A stretch of DNA of 64,000 nucleotides from NCBI GenBank assembly GCA_026936325.1, contig JAPTHN010000001.1:79863380-79927379 (forward strand), given 5' to 3'. The notes under the pieces are model-generated. The model was not told the origin of the DNA. It saw nothing but the letters and a program-made list of their open reading frames with translations, and did not search any database. Shown in pieces: positions 24,901-34,600 of this stretch (position 1 is its first letter; the number at the start of each line of letters is the position of its first letter). This DNA comes from Platynereis dumerilii. Its lineage: Eukaryota > Annelida > Polychaeta > Phyllodocida > Nereididae. Both the position numbers and the translations under genes were made by a program.

Positions 24901-24990
24901 AACAAACTGCCAGATATTGTCAAGGCCTCAACAACACTCGATTGCTTCAAGAGAAATCTTAAAACTCACCTTTTCAAGAGTTTCTACTAA
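21922..24990 (+). CDS. LINE ORF: APE endonuclease + reverse transcriptase, 1022 aa
   Basis: The protein nicks target DNA and reverse-transcribes its own RNA there (target-primed reverse transcription). Residues 1-75 are a polar extension. The endonuclease spans about 78-298, with N83 (WNAQSL), E110 (FTETW), VYRP near 186, GDFN at 223-226 and SDHN at 285-288. The RT lies at about 580-850, with AAFDTID (F654), FGVPQGSKLGP starting at 705 and YADD at 739-742. The C-terminal region has HLDYGN and the APKLWNKLP...LKTHLF motif typical of L2/CR1 elements. All key catalytic motifs are visible and the frame is uninterrupted. The codon after YADD gives YADDEQL where many relatives have YADDTQL. The ATG used is the first in frame after the tandem array; an earlier start cannot be excluded. 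Confidence 0.93.
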   Translation: MHQHRKLYSDALKTGLKRSDNMLSQTLPTKNYTSVKRGSITLSNRFGILSQTESSPVSDGNARTYPNKTYFKANNCLKGCIWNAQSLRQKTQTVKDYRDEHDLDIFLFTETWLKDEDIVEIGELEQNGEYYYLSTPRVGRPGGGVGCIVRSGIQAIKKDRMKTKTFEHMEIQIQLDGKIVTVLLVYRPEPSNKNRYSLAEFFEEFTKFLALYQTLNNEILITGDFNFHMNKPDDSKATQFKNILEMFDLVQHVSAPTHKDGNMLDLVITQEKLALNNCKTSDLLSDHNCILFDIPIRKAKNRKKKICFRKTSKINVQDFKNDIRKHLSKDTLAQKDLNELVSLYNSTKEILDKHAPVITREVTLRKPSPFSNTDIKSQKTAKRKAERRWRKTRLDRDWESFKEKRNALNQRLSQLKSEDLRSKIKDSNGNAKTLFKLLNSSLNRKQELPLPTHTNECDLANDFNNFFDEKIKTIRSKLDCTHNETFNDNGPASHMLQHFEKLSQSDIKKLITDMPVKHCKLDPIPTWLLLECLDEFLPIIVNIVNKSLTEGEMPSELKHALVKPLLKKPGLALFKKNYRPVSNLSFLGKLIESAVIKQYTEHLTKNNLDDDKQSAYRKFHSTETLLMKIHNDIMLNMSKGEVTMLVLLDLSAAFDTIDHKILLKRLENRYGVQDSALSWFKSYISERSQSVIINDKTSTKLPLKFGVPQGSKLGPILFNSYIAPMSEVAAKNQVKDQKYADDEQLILSFKPTFLDQKNATYKMEKCIAEIRNFLHENKLCNNGEKTELLLIGTSHQLNKLQVSSISVDNVKISAADHVRNLGVIFDKNMTMEKQINKMCRNAYFNLRNIAKIRKSLDKEVCKTAVNALVTPHLDYGNGLLHGTSGRLINKLQVAQNSAVRLIEKLKKHDSVSQFRKQLHWLPIPARIQFKIMLTTWKAINGQAPLYIQSLIQPKSKQNCNLRSNDKVLLNEPTSFNKNKFEDRAFTHAAPKLWNKLPDIVKASTTLDCFKRNLKTHLFKSFY

Positions 24991-25009
24991 TAGATTGATC
25001 CTACACAAG

Positions 25010-25040
25010 CGCTAGTGAGCAGTTTACTGGAATTAGCGCT
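25010..25040 (+). other. LINE 3'-terminal RNA hairpin
   Basis: Arms AGCGCTAGT and AATTAGCGCT pair over 7 Watson-Crick pairs, then a G-U wobble and a U-A pair, around a loop containing GAGCAGTTTACTGG. The copy at 15590 keeps the pairing with paired substitutions. A structured 3' end recognised by the RT is known for several LINE groups; its role here is inferred. Confidence 0.65.
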
Positions 25041-25070
25041 ATATAAATGTCTATTATTATTATTATTATG

Positions 25071-26244
25071 TATTTGTTTGAAAGGTAGAATTTTTACCAG
25101 AAATCAGCCTTAATGTCAGGCATGATAATGCATCTGATTTCTGCCTTATCTTTACTAAACACACAGTTATATGATATCATAGCTAGGGTTCTGTAATTTG
25201 ATTTCACCGAATTCTGTCTGTTGTGCTATGCACATAACATTGTGTGCTTTCTGGCTTACAGATGATAGAATACTCTCTGTACATGATGTTCCAGGATATG
25301 ACCTTTTAGGGTACTCATACTACTCAAATACTACATAATTTAGAATTGTACCTGCATATTAGAGTATCTCTACATTATGGCAACCTATCAATTTTACTAA
25401 TATCGTAAATTCCTTATGATTTTTAATACACTCTAGACCATAAATATAGAAAATATCACAATAACAGGGACCTCGGTTGAATTTTCAATTTTCAATTTTT
25501 CATATATTGTTTCATATTAACCCAGATTAAAGCAATTATTTCAAGAGATTGAGAAAAGGCATGGATAAGTGATGAACATTTTACATAAATTTAAATATAT
25601 ATATATCTTCAGAACGACCGTAAACCAACCACATGTTTTATTGGTCTGTTTTCTTAAAAACTGCAAAGCTATTCGTCGGCGAGGTTGGCGGCGTCTGTCG
25701 CGGCATTGTCTCCACTGTGACATTACTTATTAGCAATGTTAGCATACCGCCATAGTTTTCAGAGATTGGCATAAAAGAAAGTTCTCTCTGAAGAAACATT
25801 AATTATTTCCAAATATTTACATTTCACTCACAAAGACCGATGTGTCATGCTCTGAACCTAATTAGGAATGCATCAGATATTTTTGATTGGATGATGATTA
25901 TTTTTAGTGCAAAAATGTAGTGATTTTAGCACATACATTATATTCTGAGCATTGTAAAATAGCTTCTGTTAACACTGATGAACAGGACCTCATGAATGCA
26001 GGATGTATGTCATTCCACTGTACCATGTGTGATGTTTGCACAATAGTTTAGTAATTGGGAAAAAGGTAAGACTATTCAGGCATGATTCCCGGATTGATTG
26101 GAGGGCAATTAATTAATGATCTATGATTTTAAAGTGACAAGATAGATAGATAGATAGATAGATATAGAGAAATGCTGGTTTGAATGAAATATGACCTTAA
26201 TTAGTTTAAATCCATTGTATTTGTAACTGCCTCTACTAACCACA
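25071..26244. other. No gene recognised; (GATA)n near 26138
   Basis: AT-rich sequence 3' of the LINE. Contains a GATA microsatellite and no exon with splice signals that I could define. Confidence 0.4.
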
Positions 26245-26400
26245 TGTGTTGCAGCTCTAGCTGGGTCACCTGGATGTACTTTTGACAGCAGTTTTAATAT
26301 TCCTTTGCCTCATTGGTGTATCCTCCTTATGTCCTAATTAGTTCTACTGAATGCATAAGTAGGTCCACAGGACATAAAACTCCAATCATGCATTCATTCT
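26245..26400 (+). repeat. SINE A, 3' part, plus strand
   Basis: Shows the SINE A body (GCTGGGTCACCTGGATG, TTTTGACAGCAGTTT, GCCTCATTGGTGTATCC, TGCATAAGTAGGTCC, ACAGGACATAAAACTCC) and the CATGCATTCATTC tail. The tRNA-like head is mostly missing. Confidence 0.65.
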
Positions 26401-26447
26401 TAACTATTTGAATATTTTACAAGCTGTGGCAATTCCAGCCCTCTTCA

Positions 26448-26745
26448 GCTCTGTTCTGGACACTCATGAGGGTTGATTGATGAGATGGAAGAGTCTTCCG
26501 AAGGGAGATCAGTAGCGGTCAATATGTTACACATTTACCCCATATGAGGGATTTTTTACTGCCCTGCCCAGTACAGACACTGACATATTAAAGGGGGCCG
26601 CCAATTTGAAAATCCAGCTGAGATTTTTCTCATGAAGGTCCACTGAAAATTTTGGGCTCCACAACCTGGCCATTCCAACCCATGCAGGCATGAATAGACC
26701 TACAGGACATGAAGCCCCAACCATTCATTCATTCCTAACCATTTG
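26448..26745. repeat. SINE B (minus) joined to a SINE A 3' tail (plus)
   Basis: 26448-26692 is SINE B on the minus strand (ATGAGGGTTGATTGATGAGA, GTTACACATTTACCCCATA, TCATGAAGGTCCACTGAAAA). Directly after it, 26693-26745 is the SINE A 3' end on the plus strand (ATAGACCTACAGGACATGAA, GCCCCAACCATTCATTC). The SINE B B box reads CATTCCAACCC inverted, so it has decayed. Confidence 0.6.
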
Positions 26746-26955
26746 TAATGTTTTTGGAAGCTGAACTATTTTTTTACTCCAAAAGAAATACCAGACATTT
26801 ACACTGTATAATTCACTGCACAGTTTCTTGTCTTCACTATGGAGTATGGAAATACTATTCTACAAACTCACTGTGTGAGTAGTTCGTTACTTGCTTTGAA
26901 AATCGATAGACCACAATAACATTATTGAGTGCATTAATTCCACTGCATTGCTTAC

Positions 26956-27069
26956 TCAATTCTGGTCCAGTTCTCTTCAGCAGCCGTGTCATCTGGACTT
27001 CCACTTCCAGTAACTGCAAGACCTTTGCACACTTCAGCAGATTCTCTGGGTGCCTCTGCATTTCGGCTA
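26956..27069 (-). CDS. Possible host exon, 114 nt, gene unknown
   Basis: On the minus strand a segment is bounded by a good acceptor (CAATTTTCCAG) and a donor (GAATTGA|GTAAGC). One frame reads AEMQRHPENLLKCAKVLQLL followed by EVEVQMTRLLKRTGPEL. This amphipathic, helix-like stretch looks more protein-like than the surroundings. The length (38 codons) is typical of an internal exon. I do not recognise it securely; it faintly recalls helical-repeat parts of large trafficking proteins such as spastizin, but that is a guess. No partner exons were found, so it may be a fragment carried into a repeat or a chance ORF. Confidence 0.3.
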
Positions 27070-27129
27070 CTGGAAAATTGAAGGCAAAAATCAGTAGCTA
27101 TTCTAAAAAAATTATGAAAGTGTAGTTAG

Positions 27130-28239
27130 AAAGGAACAGTCAATGTCTCCATGACATCCACTTTACAGATAATTAAGTTAGTGCATAAATTTGACAAACT
27201 AATAAAAATGCATACATATAAATTTACAATATAGCATATTTTAATTAACAAACTTATACACAGGAGCTCACAGGCTATACTACTCACCCAGAAGGTTGGT
27301 TTTGCTCTGTCAGTAACTCAGGTTTCAGCAAAGACCCTTTTCAATCCAAGTTTCATGCCAATATGCAGTTTTCTTGGCTTTGATCATGATGGTTCTTGAG
27401 ATTCAAGCATTTTGGCATTGAAGAAATACAACTGAACACCTGTTATATCTTCATTTGAGAACATTCGAGTGATTGTTTGTTCTTTTGATTCTCACAACTG
27501 TTGTAAATAAATTAATTGACACCGATAAGCTCTGCCGAGGCTCTCAGTAAAGAAGTTTATAAATACATGAAGTTAATCACCAAATGCTTGACAGTTTCAT
27601 GTTTTAGGGATTGTTCTTTGCAGGTATGCCTTGCTATTTTGCTGCTCCTTAAATTTGGCACTCATGCTAGGCTTAAATATTTCAAATTAGTAAGGGAATT
27701 CCCAGGTGATTTTTACCTTAATTGATTTGGCTCCAGTTAAAAGGTGGGGAGTGATAGGTACTTTCGATTTTTGCATTTTCAGTGACGTCAGCCTTTGGTT
27801 TCTACCTTCCAGTTTGACAGGTGAGCTCCTTAGGAAACCTCGTCATCAGTTCATTGCATCACCATTTGCATGCCACAAAGCTTGTCAAGTCAGATTACAA
27901 CCTTTCTGGTTTACTGTTAGGCCTAACCAAATTATCACAAGAATTATCAGCCTGATAAAATGCAGCCTTATCTCATACAATATATATACATTTCTGAATA
28001 TACCAGGAATTGTTCCAGAATTGTAGTTTAGCTGGGTGAGGACACATGATTACATGAATTGGTCGTTTGAAGAAATCAATGATGTCACTGCAGGTTCTAT
28101 CTTTTGCACTGACCTCACCAGCAAGTGGTGACACTGACTTGGGCTGATAACATCATGGCAAACATGGATTAGGCTTTCCCCTCAAAAACTTGATATGAGT
28201 CCTATAGCATGACAAGTGGGAAGCGACGACTCCTGAGCA
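27130..28239. other. No gene recognised
   Basis: AT-rich; a weak R2-like fragment lies near 28080-28135 (GATGTCACTGCAGGTTC). A 106-codon plus frame at 27706-28026 has no recognisable domain or splice context. Confidence 0.35.
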
Positions 28240-28475
28240 TTTTTTTTTGCTTTTTGGTGCATTTGGTAATATGGACCTACTCTTGCCTACCACCTGGACT
28301 TTGTTGGACAGCAATTTCAATCATCTTTCGCCTCTGCTGATGGGGCGTAAAACACAAACTCACTCACTCCTTTGCTCATTGCTGTGTCCTCTGACTCCTC
28401 TTCCTGTCCTAATTAGCATACCAAACAGATAAATACAGGACATACAGCCACAACCATCCACCCATCCATCCAAAA
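28240..28475 (+). repeat. SINE A, plus strand, with eroded head
   Basis: The body CTTTGTTGGACAGCAATTTC, TTCGCCTCTGCTGATGG, GTCCTAATTAGCATACC, ATAAATACAGGACATACAGC and a (CATC)n tail (CCATCCACCCATCCATCC). About 30 bp near 28345-28375 (a second CTCACTCACTC stretch) is not typical of the family and may be an internal insertion. Confidence 0.65.
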
Positions 28476-29649
28476 CAAAGTGTTGATTGCAGAGACACTT
28501 TATAAAGTGTCTCTGCTGATTTCATGGAGATATCTCTGTACTAATTGGGACTAGGGACTAGTGTACATGGTGCACTTTCAACAGTGGCCCAGACACATGC
28601 CACACCCCATTAAAAACATGTTGCAAGGTAACAGATGTATGGCACTTCACAAGCTAGCCATGTAGCATGTAATGTCTCTGCACTTATTGGCCTGTATCTT
28701 CAGTATTCTGTATCCTTCATATATTTGACTATATCCTTCATGACTTCATACATGTGTTTATATATTCACTCATACACGATTTTAACTGTCTATTTGAACT
28801 TACAAGTTTTTAAAGGTCATTAACTAAATTTTTCCCACTCAGCATGTTCATTGTGTGAACTTGAAGTCCCTGGAAGGTGCATAATTCCATGTGGATTTTT
28901 AAAAGTTAGTTGTTCCCATCACACTCTTTAATACATGATGTTGGGACATAGGCTTCTGGGTCGTGTTCACAAATTAAAAGGTGCGAGACTTTTAATAGGA
29001 TTTCAACATTTGGAACTTTTTATTTTTTAAAAAGTGAATGTCATGTGAGTTACAGGTCTTTTGTTGAAACCACTACTATACACTTCATTCATTTTATGCA
29101 TCAGGCTTAAAAAGGAAGAAGGAATTAAAAAAATAAATTGCAAACATGAAATCATTGAAATGTGTGACATGGGCATTTGATACTTATCAATCATTGCTAT
29201 AAAGGTCTACACATATTTAGACAGGATTTCTACTTTCAGGACCTTTAAAAATATTAATATTATCTATATCTCCTGTTATATATTCAACGCTGGATATGAA
29301 CAATCTTTGCAAGCCTGAATCTTTTATGATATTATTCATCTGATGCCATTATCATACATCATTTGGAATTATTGCCAACAAGAAGAGATGGATATTTTCT
29401 TTTGGTCAAATACATAGATCTGTTCTGATTAAGGTGTGACAAATTGTTCAAGCTTCAAGAATGAAAATCCACAAATAGGTTGAATGCTTATTGAAACATC
29501 AAGACATGGGGTTGTTCCTGTCATTTCCTTACAGGAATAAAACCAATAGCATCTATGGATCTATTATATAGTTTTCATATCTTATCTGCCTAAAAAAGTT
29601 AAATTCTGGTAAGTTTTTCAAATTAATCAAATTTGACATCTTAGTTGGT
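28476..29649. other. No gene recognised
   Basis: AT-rich sequence with no defined exon or repeat. Confidence 0.4.
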
Positions 29650-29880
29650 TAAGTTTTGGTAGCTCAGTTGGTAGCGCACTGGTTTGCCAGTTGTTAGGTC
29701 CTGGATTCGATTCTCACTCTGGCTGGGTCACACAGACTTTTGTTGGACAGCAGTTTCAGCGATCCTTCGACTTTCGCCTCATTGCTGTGTTCTCCTCCTG
29801 TCTTCATGAGCCTGCCAGGTGCATAAATAGGTCTACAGGACGTAAAGCCCCATTCATCCATCACCCATTGACAACATTTG
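29650..29880 (+). repeat. SINE A, full-length, plus strand
   Basis: The tRNA-like head has A box TAGCTCAGTTGGTAGCGC (about 29660) and B box GGATTCGATTC (about 29702). It is followed by TTTTGTTGGACAGCAG, TTCGCCTCATTGCTGTG, GTGCATAAATAGGTC and ACAGGACGTAAAGCCCC and a short CATC tail. The A and B boxes are those of an RNA polymerase III promoter. Confidence 0.8.
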
Positions 29881-30861
29881 TTATTTTTAAAAAATCACAG
29901 CCATTTCAGCTCATATTTCAGTCAATGAATGGCAGACATGCTTGTGACTTATTAATATTAACAACTGAATCAAAAATAATTCAAAATTGCGGATGACATT
30001 GAAATCAAAACTTAATCGTACTATAATTGGGTTTATGAAAAGATTTGGCATTTCCATGATAAGCCCCTTTATCAGTAAATTGTCCTGAAATTGCTGCCAT
30101 GGCTCATTCTGGCCTGGTCAGATTTAGAAATCTCATTTAAATTCTCATCTGAAAGGATCAAATTGAAATTCAGGAAGCATGCAGTATTACAAACTAATCC
30201 AATTCAGTCTGGTTCTCTGGGGGTTATGAAAATGTCACAATGTAAAGTTCAGGATTGGTCTGTATTGAAACAAATATCTATGATACTATACACAATTAAA
30301 TGATTAAAAACGTGATATTCAAGAAATGTATATGATATCTGAATTATTTCTGGCAATTTTCTGAAATGTGTAGATGCTAAGAGTCTAACAAAGGATCAAT
30401 CAGATTAATGGTGCTAATTGTTAGAAATAATTTGATTAAATTTCTTCTTCATTTCTTTGAGGGAAATTATCATTCCGACTTCTTAGCACTGTAACAATGG
30501 TCCCCGAAATGGTGAACATAAATGAATGCAAAAGACCCTTGTGATTCAATATCTAACTAACGAAGCATGAAGATGACACAGTCAAGACATTACTTCTATA
30601 AGCCAATTTTCTGATACATTTTCAAAAGTGATGACACTGAAATTTAAAGTGCATTATTATAGGGAAGCTGCGGAGAAACACGTTAGACTGTATCAGTCAA
30701 ATAATTTTGTTGCGCCACCGTGGAAGGCACATTTCTAACAAGGCTTGTTTGAGCAATGCTGAGCTATTTTCAACTATCTGAGGGATATAGGTGTACTATC
30801 ATGAAGTCATATATTCACTTCCACAAACCAAGTCACTTTACAAAAGCCATAATTCATTAGG
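29881..30861. other. No gene recognised
   Basis: AT-rich sequence. A 70-codon plus frame at 30091 has no supporting features. Confidence 0.4.
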
Positions 30862-31255
30862 CCAAGTTCCCATTTACACCTGGGTGGAGTGGAGCAAGGA
30901 GTTATGGAGGATCTGCTCATTTCCCCCAACCAAGGAACTTCCTTGCCTTAACCTATGGCTGGGACTTGAGCCTGCAAAATCTCAGTTAACAGGCAAGCAC
31001 ATTATCCACTGGGGCCATGTCGCCTCCAGTTTTATGGGCACCACAATGCCATCCAAACGAATAACTCAGGAATAAGTGTGCAAAGGCAGCATTATCATAA
31101 TTTGGGGGAAAATTGAAACGAGGCATGTCATTGAAATGATGTCTTGTTACCTTTCCTGAGTTATGGAATTTCAAGGAATTTTAATCAGTTTCAAAGAAGC
31201 CGGTCTATAATCAGCAATTTGATGATGTGAATTGTTGGGATTCAGGTGCTGAACA
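30862..31255 (-). repeat. Left arm of a ~0.4 kb inverted duplication, includes SINE C
   Basis: Matches 32698-33109 in reverse complement. The outer ~170 bp is a SINE C copy (tRNA-like head inverted at about 30965-31030, body with GAGTTATGGAGGATCTGCTC). The inner ~220 bp is shared non-SINE sequence (AATAACTCAGGAATAA, TTGGAATTTCAAGGAATTTT-like and GTTGGGATTCAGGTGCTGA blocks). Identity looks moderate, perhaps near 80%, judged by eye. Confidence 0.7.
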
Positions 31256-31404
31256 TGTCCTGCTAAAGGAAATTTGCTGGAGTTCAGTTCACCCAGTGAG
31301 TGGTGTACCTGGAATTCTTGGTTCTGGAGACAACCACTATAAGCCCTAAAATACTAGTAGATAGGTGAAACAAATGCCTCATGTTTGGTATTATGTCTAG
31401 TAAT

Positions 31405-31830
31405 AGGGCTGTTAACAGAGTCTAAGTCAGGAGTCGGAGTTGTGTAGACAGGTTTTTAGGTGGAGTCGGAATCGGAGTCAAAATCAAACTTTGATTTTCA
31501 GGTTGAGTCGAAAATTAATTTGTTGATTCCTGACTCCTATAAGAATAATTGATATAATTTACAAAAACACAGTTACAAGAATGAAAAATATATTCCAAAT
31601 TTTACAAAAATCTTCCAAAACAAGTATTCAAGTACAAAATCCTATGGATATGTGTAGAATTACTTCTCCCCCCCCCCCAAACCATTTAATGTTTTTGTAA
31701 TAATGCCGATAAGTGAAGTCGGAAGTTACCAACTCCGACTCTTTAGGTCTTCTGAATTGCAACCTTAAGAGTTGGAGACGGAGTCACTTTTTAGAAAGCC
31801 AAAGGAGTCGGGAGTCAGATCACTTACTAC
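31405..31830. repeat. Degenerate GGAGTC-rich repeat
   Basis: GGAGTCGGA, GAGTCGGAATCGGAGTC and inverted CCAACTCCGACTC blocks are scattered over 430 bp in the loop of the inverted duplication. This is simple-sequence-derived material, non-coding. Confidence 0.5.
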
Positions 31831-32697
31831 CCGATTCCGAAATTACAAAGAAAATGAGGCATCAATTAGCAAAGCAGTGATCGCTGAAAAAGTGTGGCAC
31901 CACAGCCCTGGCAGTGGCATAATTGCGGGTTCAAGCCATAGGAAATCATTGACATATCACAAGGCGGTCTGACAATGAGGCCATGCAAAATGCAGTGAAC
32001 AGCATATAGTGAATGTTACAAGGCATTTACAGTGAGTGTACTCAACCAACATGTATAATTTGATATTTTCATTATTTGCATGAACAATCATCAGATCCTA
32101 TTAGCACTGAGTATAATTGCACAAATGGAAATGCCCTAGTTTCTCACAAACATTTTATCCAATTAGCAATTAGGACTGCCAGCCTGACACACACGCATAA
32201 TTTGTCCAATTCTTCACACAACTTTCCTGTGTTTGGTAATTTTCATTGAATAATATAATTGATAATTGTCTATGGGTGATAATGCTCATCATTTATTGTT
32301 CCAGATACTTTACAATATGCTTACTATACTATTACTTATGGTCCCTGCCTTGCCTCATTACCATGATCCCTATCAAGCTTAATCTGTGTAAAAATACAGG
32401 ACATAAACCCAGTGGCATCCCTATGGGGGGCACGGGGGGGTTACCCCCATATTAGGCCTATGCTCCCCCCCCCACCTGCTGCAGACCCTTTAGTTAGGCC
32501 ACTGATTATACCCCAACTCATAAGCTAAATGAAAACTACGACATCGCCGATAACGACTAAGATTGATTGATAGCAATAGCTTTGTGCTGTTTTTGTTTTT
32601 TTTCGAACCTAAAATTGACTCTCAAGCACTTAGCACAAATTTTGAGTTTTAAAAGATGATGATTTTGAATTGAGCAAGATCTCTTGTGTGGGAGTTT

Positions 32698-33109
32698 AAT
32701 CAGCACCTGAATCCCAACAATTCCAGTTATCAAATTGCTGATTGTGAACCTGGCTTCTCGGAAGCTGACTGAAATTCCTTGGAATTTCATAACTTAGGAA
32801 ATGTTACAAATCATTTCAGTGACACACCTCGTTTCAAATTTTCCCCAAATTATAATCCTGCCACCGCTGCCAACTTATTCCTGAGTTATACATTTGCGTT
32901 TGAATGGCATTATAGTGCAGTGTTACTAGTGCACATAGGACTGGAGAAGTGCCGTGACTCAGTGGGTAAGGGGCTTGTCTGTTAACTGAGATGTTGCAGG
33001 TTCAAATACCAGCCATTGGTTAGGGCAAAGAAGTTCTTTGGTTTGGGGAAATGAGCAGATCCTCCATAACTCCTTGCTCCACTCTGCCCGGGTGTAAATA
33101 TATAGGGAC
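32698..33109 (+). repeat. Right arm of the inverted duplication, includes SINE C
   Basis: The inner block starts ATCAGCACCTGAATCCCAAC. From about 32935 a SINE C copy reads GTGACTCAGTGGGTAAGG (A-box region), GGTTCAAATACCAG (B-box region), GGGGAAATGAGCAGATCC and CCATAACTCCTTGCTCCACT. Mirror image of 30862-31255, with a 1.44 kb spacer between the arms. Confidence 0.7.
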
Positions 33110-33149
33110 TAGACTACATGCACAATGACCATTGTAAAGTGTTACACAT

Positions 33150-33370
33150 GAGACTGGAGAGGTTCCATGGCCGAGTGGACTTTAAAAGTGCCCGCTTGCT
33201 AACTGAGATGTTGTGTTCAAGTTCGAGTCCCTGCCAAAGGTTGGGTGAACTGAGCAGATCTTCCATAACTCTTTTCTCCACTTCACCCAGGTTAGGTGTA
33301 AATAGGAACTTTGCTACAGACAGCTAGTATGGAGTGCCTTAGCATTGCGGTGCTAAATATGACCGACTGA
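33150..33370 (+). repeat. SINE C, independent copy, plus strand
   Basis: The A box TGGCCGAGTGG (about 33170) and B box GTTCGAGTCCC (about 33219) are well kept; the head resembles a Leu/Ser-type tRNA. The body has GAGCAGATCTTCCATAACTC and TGTAAATAGGAAC and continues past the point where the copies above stop, up to GGTGCTAAATATGACCGAC. Confidence 0.7.
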
Positions 33371-34029
33371 TTGTACATATATTATGTCCCTGCGAGTTGA
33401 GAAAAGCTCATCATTGCTAAAAAAAAAGCCAATGAAGGTGTTGTTGAGGCTGTTGTTCTAAATGTCTTGCACAGTGGCATACGGAAATTATTTGACCGAA
33501 GGTTTTGTCTTTGGACAATGTTAATGTAAGCTAATTAACAGAACTTTAAGACTATTGTCACATTCATTTATGTCATTATTTTCATGATATAACTAAAAGG
33601 TGTAAATGTCCATTGAATTATAAATTAATGATGTTGTCAAGGCAATATTATCCATTTCACAGAAAATCCCAATTAGCTGCATTCAAGAATGTCGATTTCC
33701 AAGAAAATCATCATTAAAGCTATTCATGGGTAATAATGTATTGTTTAATCAATATGTCACATCAGTGAGCCAGTATGCGTTACACTAGCAGGGGATATAT
33801 TGAATAGTTTGAAAGGATGATTCCAGTTATTAAAATGAAGATTATTTTTTCACTGCCTATTAAAGTGGTGGCCAGCTAGGGGATACTGTATTAGACTGTG
33901 CATCAAATTTACGATGTATCTTTGTGCCTAACGGGGGAAGTTAAATTTAGTAGAGCTAAAGGATAATTTCACAGTATTAAAATAAGGATGATTAAAATTG
34001 CATCCAAGTATCACACAGTTTGTTCGATA
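33371..34029. other. No gene recognised; short internal duplication
   Basis: AAGGATGATTCCAGTTATTA near 33815 resembles AAGGATAATTTCACAGTATT near 33958. Otherwise plain AT-rich sequence. Confidence 0.35.
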
Positions 34030-34600
34030 GGGGCACCGGGATACATTGGGACGTTTTTTATATCTACTCATTTTACTTAATTATGAAAACACTGAGCAAC
34101 TCAGAAGTTTGCATGAATATCACCAATAATATTGAGCTTAAATACAAGACATGTAAGAGATTAGACTGCACCTACCCCTTTGCAGCCAGACAGCAAAATG
34201 CGATGTGATCATAACTGTCCCAATGTGCACCGGGGTCGGGCACATTGGGACAACATTGAAAAAAACATTTTTAGCAAACTGATATTAAATATAGGAAGTG
34301 TGTATGACCATAGGCCTTTACAGTGCAATAACACCTTGTAGTGCTGACAGTTAATAACTTTAAACTGTTTTCAAAATTAACTGTCCTGGGTGCGGTCATC
34401 AATGTAAGTAACACATAGTGCCTTGCTATAAATTTGTTCACAAGGCATGATAATCCACTATGCCTCAATTCACTGTGGACTGTACACCTAACATTGCGTT
34501 CTGTCCCAGGTCATTCAGTCAACTTAGACACTTACATTCTGCCATATAAAGTGCGTCCCAATGTGCCCCGTGTTGAGCGTCCCAATGAGCCCTGACATGA
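34030..34600. mobile_element. Degenerate TIR-type element with CACATTGGGAC motifs
   Basis: The motif family GGGGCAC...CATTGGGAC occurs near 34034 (direct), 34215 (inverted), 34237 (direct), 34553 (inverted) and 34578 (inverted). The outer copies are inverted relative to each other, as in elements A, B and D, but the exact tips and a target duplication are not clear. No coding capacity. Confidence 0.5.

Larger units (their letters stand above)
21906..25070 (+). mobile_element. L2-like LINE retrotransposon (Jockey superfamily)
   Basis: One long ORF (21922-24990) is followed by a short 3' UTR that ends in a hairpin and a (TTA)n tail at about 25053-25069. No ORF1 is visible upstream; the element either lacks one or uses the short N-terminal extension. 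The simple tail, the endonuclease-RT order and the C-terminal APKLWNKLP...FKRNLKTHLF motif suit the L2/CR1-like clades. L2 is my best guess from the terminal GCGCTATATAA-(TTA)n signature. The intact ORF argues for a recent insertion. No target duplication was identified. Confidence 0.85.
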
